Source of the DNA: Tigriopus japonicus | Taxonomy: Eukaryota; Arthropoda; Copepoda; Harpacticoida; Harpacticidae | NCBI GenBank assembly: GCA_010645155.1 | Contig: CM021320.1 | Coordinates: 8,467,711-8,531,710, forward strand | Length of the DNA stretch: 64,000 bases | Direction of reading: 5' to 3' | Part shown: positions 60,659-64,000 of the stretch, one piece after another | Position numbering within the stretch: position 1 is the stretch's first letter | How the letters are laid out: each line of letters begins with the position of its first letter | Position numbers and translations under genes: made by a program | The notes under the pieces: model-generated | Databases searched by the model: none | What the model was told of the DNA's origin: nothing | The model's input: only the letters and a program-made list of their open reading frames with translations

Positions 60659-61394
60659 TGGCTAAGAAAAAGCTGTCGAGGAATGATGATAATGGTACTA
60701 ATAATAGTGATGGTGATGATGATGACTTGAGATTCTTAGCTCTTATTGGAAGCTTGAGGATTGGTTTCATTGTTTGCTTTGGATAATCTTTTTTTTCGGG
60801 CTCTCTGGGGAGAAGGGACACAGAGAGTACGTAGACGAGACGCATGCTTGATGCCTAACCACAAATTCCTATGAAATTAGACCCTAAATACCCTCAAGGA
60901 GGGTGTTTTTTCCCCAGCTCACAAGTCTGGACCTTCCCCTTCAAAACCACATGAAATATTTCAAAAACCCAAGGAAGCTTGGACCCCAGGGTCGCCACAC
61001 GCAAACTCTGCTTTACTTTCATTACTGGTCTTTGGCAAAATGACCAACTCAATGGGAACCCTGATCCATGTGAGTTACAAGTACATGATTTGAGGTGTTG
61101 CTCACCTGAGAATCTGAGGGAGTGAAAGAAAGAGAGAGATGAAGCCTGAATTAGGGGAGAAGTGAATGCCACGTGCGCTCACGGGAAGCTGACTGACTGA
61201 CTGACACCTTGGGGTCTCCTTTAGAGTGGTACAAAGAGGTAAGTTTTTTTCCATCTCTCCACACTCTACCATCTAGGTACCTCTCAGTACATACAGGATA
61301 TGGAGGGAAAATACTCACTTGTCAGGAATGTCTCAAATTTGGATGCAAAAAATGAGACGGTGCTCTCGAATAACCACTTTAATTACCCCAACAG

Positions 61395-62123
61395 AGCAAA
61401 CCTCCGTTTGTTAAAAACTTGTACAATTTGAATAATACCTGGTACGGTAGGTACGAAACCCACCCCAAGCCACAAATTGTTCCTTTGAAGACGTTGTTGG
61501 GCAAGTTTGCAACAAGTTTGAGTGGTTTAAGCTTCCACACTCAACAACGACGACAACATCGACATCGACCAATCAAGGTCCAGGAGGACGTGAATAAATG
61601 TCATGCCAGTGGGGCCTTGTCATCTGGTGAATGGGAGATCAATTTGATGAAGAAAAAGACCCGGACAACCACAAGGTATGAGAAGAAGAAGAAGAAGAAG
61701 AAGAAGCACCTGGTGCCAGAAGCTCATCAAGCAACTCCCGAAACCAAAGACACCACGCCAACACTTCCTTCGACCAAAGTCGAACTCGGCGGATCCTGGA
61801 AGATAATGCATGTGTCAATGAGAGCAAATGAGACGGATTCTGACAGACAGGATGGCTGCACACATTCCAAATGCGATCAAGGAGACCTTGGAAACTCGGG
61901 CGTTCCATCAAATCCAGAATACAACAGAGTGGTGCATCAAAGGAAAACGAGTCAAACAAAGATTAATGAGGCCCGGGATTCATTTGCACTCGAAAAGCAC
62001 ATTAGAAATCCGAGGGAGACCAACCAACGGGCGAGAGGGGTCCTTCGTTGTTGGGTGAGCTCCTTAGGTAATGATAGATTCGGCTGGTCAAAAGATCAAA
62101 TCGATTATTACATCCAATTTTGA
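61395..62123 (+). CDS. Long ORF or terminal exon with a poly-lysine run, product unknown
   Basis: About 242 codons stay open from a plausible acceptor (TTAATTACCCCAACAG, 61379-61394) to TGA at 62121-62123; chance ORFs of this length should be very rare at this composition. The first in-frame ATG is well inside, so this is more likely a last exon than a whole gene. The product is hydrophilic: a histidine/arginine patch, a basic stretch MKKKTRTTTRYE, a lysine run encoded by the AAG repeat at 61681-61706, then a Thr/Pro and acidic segment. No domain is recognised; it looks disordered. A possible donor (ACAAG|GTATGAG) sits just before the AAG repeat, so the repeat could be intronic. Confidence 0.4.
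   Translation, partial: SKPPFVKNLYNLNNTWYGRYETHPKPQIVPLKTLLGKFATSLSGLSFHTQQRRQHRHRPIKVQEDVNKCHASGALSSGEWEINLMKKKTRTTTRYEKKKKKKKKHLVPEAHQATPETKDTTPTLPSTKVELGGSWKIMHVSMRANETDSDRQDGCTHSKCDQGDLGNSGVPSNPEYNRVVHQRKTSQTKINEARDSFALEKHIRNPRETNQRARGVLRCWVSSLGNDRFGWSKDQIDYYIQF
61681..61706. repeat. (AAG)n microsatellite within the long ORF
   Basis: About eight to nine AAG units, read as lysines in the ORF 61395-62123. Confidence 0.85.
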
Positions 62124-62527
62124 GAGAGCCTTCATAAATCAGAGCCACGTGATTGCTACACAACGAGGAACAACAATCACACAAGAACCAAGCGAATGAG
62201 ATACACAGAAAGAGAAAATGAATCAATCCGAGGTCTCTGCCTTCCCTTGAGCTCTTAACTTGATTGCCCTGACAATTATGAGCAACTAGAGAAACCCAAA
62301 GAAGGCGAATTTAGCTTTCATTCAGGCAAAACTTTCCATCTTCTATTCTTTCTTTCATGAACATTTCCCTACCAAGTGGACTCTATCGCTTCGAAACAAT
62401 CTATCTAGAAGTTGTCGCAAGGCTTCAGGGACTTTTCTCGTCCCAGCAGGAGCCTTTTAAAATTGGATCACTTTGCCGACCGAACTCGATTGAAATGGAT
62501 TGTTGTTTGTGCTTTTGAAGTCAATCA

Positions 62528-62558
62528 CGATGATGATGATCATGATGATCATCATCAG
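62528..62558. repeat. Self-complementary ATG/ATC repeat
   Basis: GATGATGATGATCATGATGATCATCATC is partly palindromic and can form a hairpin. Confidence 0.7.
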
Positions 62559-62658
62559 TGGTGGTGCTGGTGTGTGAGTGTGTGCCTACGTTTGTTTGGT
62601 GCTCAGCCCAATCGTCGTTGTTAGCAGTAGTTGTAGTAGGTTGGCTCGAGAACTTGTA

Positions 62659-62962
62659 CTAATCCTTAGCGGATCGCCTTGACTTTTGTTTTAACTTCGC
62701 AGCATGAGGTCTTTGACAGGAGATAATGGCCACTATTGATTCATGACCCACGGACATGAGAATTTCATTCTCAAAGTGGCCTATGATTTCGGATTTGCTG
62801 AGCCATCGTGCGCCTCCGTTGTTGTTCGACTGGCAGCCTGCTCTTTCAATGATGAACATGGGGCTCTTCAATAGATGACACCCAAGTTTTAAATTGATTT
62901 CTGCTCCCTCTAAATAGACCGGGCACAAAAGGACGTTTCTAATCATCCCAGACATATCAAGG
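62659..62962 (-). CDS. Candidate terminal exon on the minus strand, gene not recognised
   Basis: On the minus strand an acceptor CTTTTGCTTGTCATCGTTTAG precedes a frame open for about 100 codons to TAG at 62659-62661. It includes CPVYLEGAEINLKLGCHLL, ERAGCQSNNNGGARWLSKSE and IVAIISCQRPHAAKLKQ, with a basic tail. Composition is protein-like with mixed hydrophobic and polar runs. One base before the first full codon implies an upstream exon, perhaps within 63.4-63.8 kb where another minus-strand ORF lies, though no good donor was found there. The family is unknown. Confidence 0.38.
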
Positions 62963-63160
62963 CTAAACGATGACAAGCAAAAGGCCCACCAGTTAGGTCA
63001 ATGACATTTGGAACTGTTCCTTCCCCAGAGTCGTTTTCCTTCGTCCCTATCTGACTCAAGCCACATCAACCCATTGGAACCGAAGAGCCCGAATCTGGTT
63101 TATTGATTTCCAGACACATTCAAATCCTTCCTTATCTCACCCTCAAGGATCCTCGAGAAG

Positions 63161-63406
63161 ATGCCGTCCGTCAGTGAGCTCGTATTCACACAGACAGAGA
63201 GGAACACAGCGGTACAAGATTTGCCCCATTCCCTGACATTTATTATTCCAACCAAGGGTCTTTTTGTCCTTTCCCCCTCATTCCTTCTCCCTCCCTCTCA
63301 CGCTCTTCGCCTTACTGAGAGTCTGTTCGTCACCGAAAAGCCAATCAACCCTTCTTCTACTTCTTGTTCCTCTTGTGCCACTATTGAGATTGCCAATGTG
63401 AAATGA
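63161..63406 (+). CDS. Small ORF, 81 residues, unknown
   Basis: ATG with A at -3. Reads MPSVSELVFTQTERNTAVQD, then a hydrophobic/proline-rich middle (GLFVLSPSFLLPPSHALR) and a Ser/Cys-rich end. Codons are C/T-ending, partly because of CT-rich simple sequence. The length is within chance expectation. Confidence 0.22.
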   Translation: MPSVSELVFTQTERNTAVQDLPHSLTFIIPTKGLFVLSPSFLLPPSHALRLTESLFVTEKPINPSSTSCSSCATIEIANVK

Positions 63407-63449
63407 GTCGGTTTTAAGTCTGATAGTTTTCTAATTTAAACTTACTTAG

Positions 63450-63755
63450 TCAGGCAGGCAAGCCAGCAAGCACCCTATGCGTCTCCAATAGGGGGGATGA
63501 AAGAGGATCTCCCCTCCCTGAGGGAAAAACAAAAGGAAACTTCCAGATCGAGATTTTGCCAAAGAAACAGTCATATTGACGCTGGGGTAGGGATCTCGAG
63601 CCAGATGTGCCCAAATTTTGGTCACCAAAGAAGCTTTGTTTATTTGGGTGAACGAGGGAAGTAGTGGCTATTGACAAGGATGCAAGCGTATTCAAAATGG
63701 CTTTTGGGAATGTTTCCTCCGATGAAAGTGTCGAAGAATTTCTAATGAGTTTCAT
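63450..63755 (-). CDS. ORF of 101 codons on the minus strand, unknown
   Basis: Reads MKLIRNSSTLSSEETFPKAI to SPLLETHRVLAGLPA. It is upstream, on the same strand, of the candidate terminal exon at 62962-62659 and might belong to the same gene, but no consensus donor was found at its end. Confidence 0.18.
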   Translation of the reverse strand: MKLIRNSSTLSSEETFPKAILNTLASLSIATTSLVHPNKQSFFGDQNLGTSGSRSLPQRQYDCFFGKISIWKFPFVFPSGRGDPLSSPLLETHRVLAGLPA

Positions 63756-64000
63756 CCATCAGAGTGCATCCAATTTAGCTGGAAGACGCCTGGTCGTGTT
63801 TTGATATTTCCCCAATAATACGTATCTCTCGACTCGTTTAGTATCATTTGTTGTTTCATTCCATCACCTCGATTCGAGACCAACCAATTTCACGTGGGTC
63901 TTTGGTCTTTCGCAAAAATGGCTGGCTAGCATTTGCTTTTGCGAAATTGGGGCCAACAGGGACTGGAACAAAGAGCAAGAAGGCGACTTACTGGAATGCA

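Noticed and set aside
1..64000. Bacterial-type systems (operons, CRISPR, toxin-antitoxin, phage)
   Set aside because: No ribosome-binding-site-led gene runs, no regularly spaced repeats, and the clear genes are intron-containing animal genes.

Overview
This is a eukaryotic nuclear window, most likely from an invertebrate animal. The base composition is AT-leaning, genes are sparse, introns carry GT/AG borders, simple repeats are scattered through it, and short inverted-repeat DNA transposons are present. The one gene whose family is certain is a TOX-type HMG-box protein in a single-copy, glutamine/histidine-rich form of the kind seen in arthropods. Codon use (C/G-ending, with ATC, CTC, AAG and GAG common), short introns of about 50-300 bp and the repeat style would fit a small crustacean such as a copepod. 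That last step is inference and was not checked against any database. Nothing bacterial is visible: no operons, CRISPR or rRNA.

Layout. The first 16 kb holds a well-formed inverted-repeat element (1058-1344) with a 10-bp target duplication, and several weak exon candidates (2.2, 3.1-3.5, 4.3, 5.4-6.4, 8.7-9.0 and 13.4-13.8 kb). At 16781-17386 (+) lies a convincing uninterrupted gene for a 201-residue helical, probably coiled-coil protein of unknown family. The 19.1-20.0 kb stretch is a transposon graveyard: a hairpin-rich AT segment, a frameshifted reverse-transcriptase remnant and a 181-bp hAT-type miniature element. The TOX gene occupies 22245-24107 (-), with one 162-bp coding intron that I could place exactly by reading phase, and probably a 5' UTR intron just upstream.

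From 24.4 kb to the end no protein family could be recognised. The better-supported coding pieces there are an exon at 30091-30223, a phase-consistent three-exon chain at 41004-41970, a two-exon chain at 43541-44121, a long ORF at 61395-62123 with a lysine run encoded by an AAG repeat, and a minus-strand terminal exon at 62659-62962. The intervals between them contain simple repeats and little else that can be supported.

How genes work together: there is no evidence of functional linkage. TOX is a nuclear DNA-bending regulator; the coiled-coil gene and the exon fragments are orphans to me. Apart from TOX, the 16.8-kb gene and the two clear inverted-repeat elements, coding calls rest on ORF length, codon character and splice-site phase only. 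At this base composition ORFs up to about 130 codons are expected by chance, so those calls are given low confidence.
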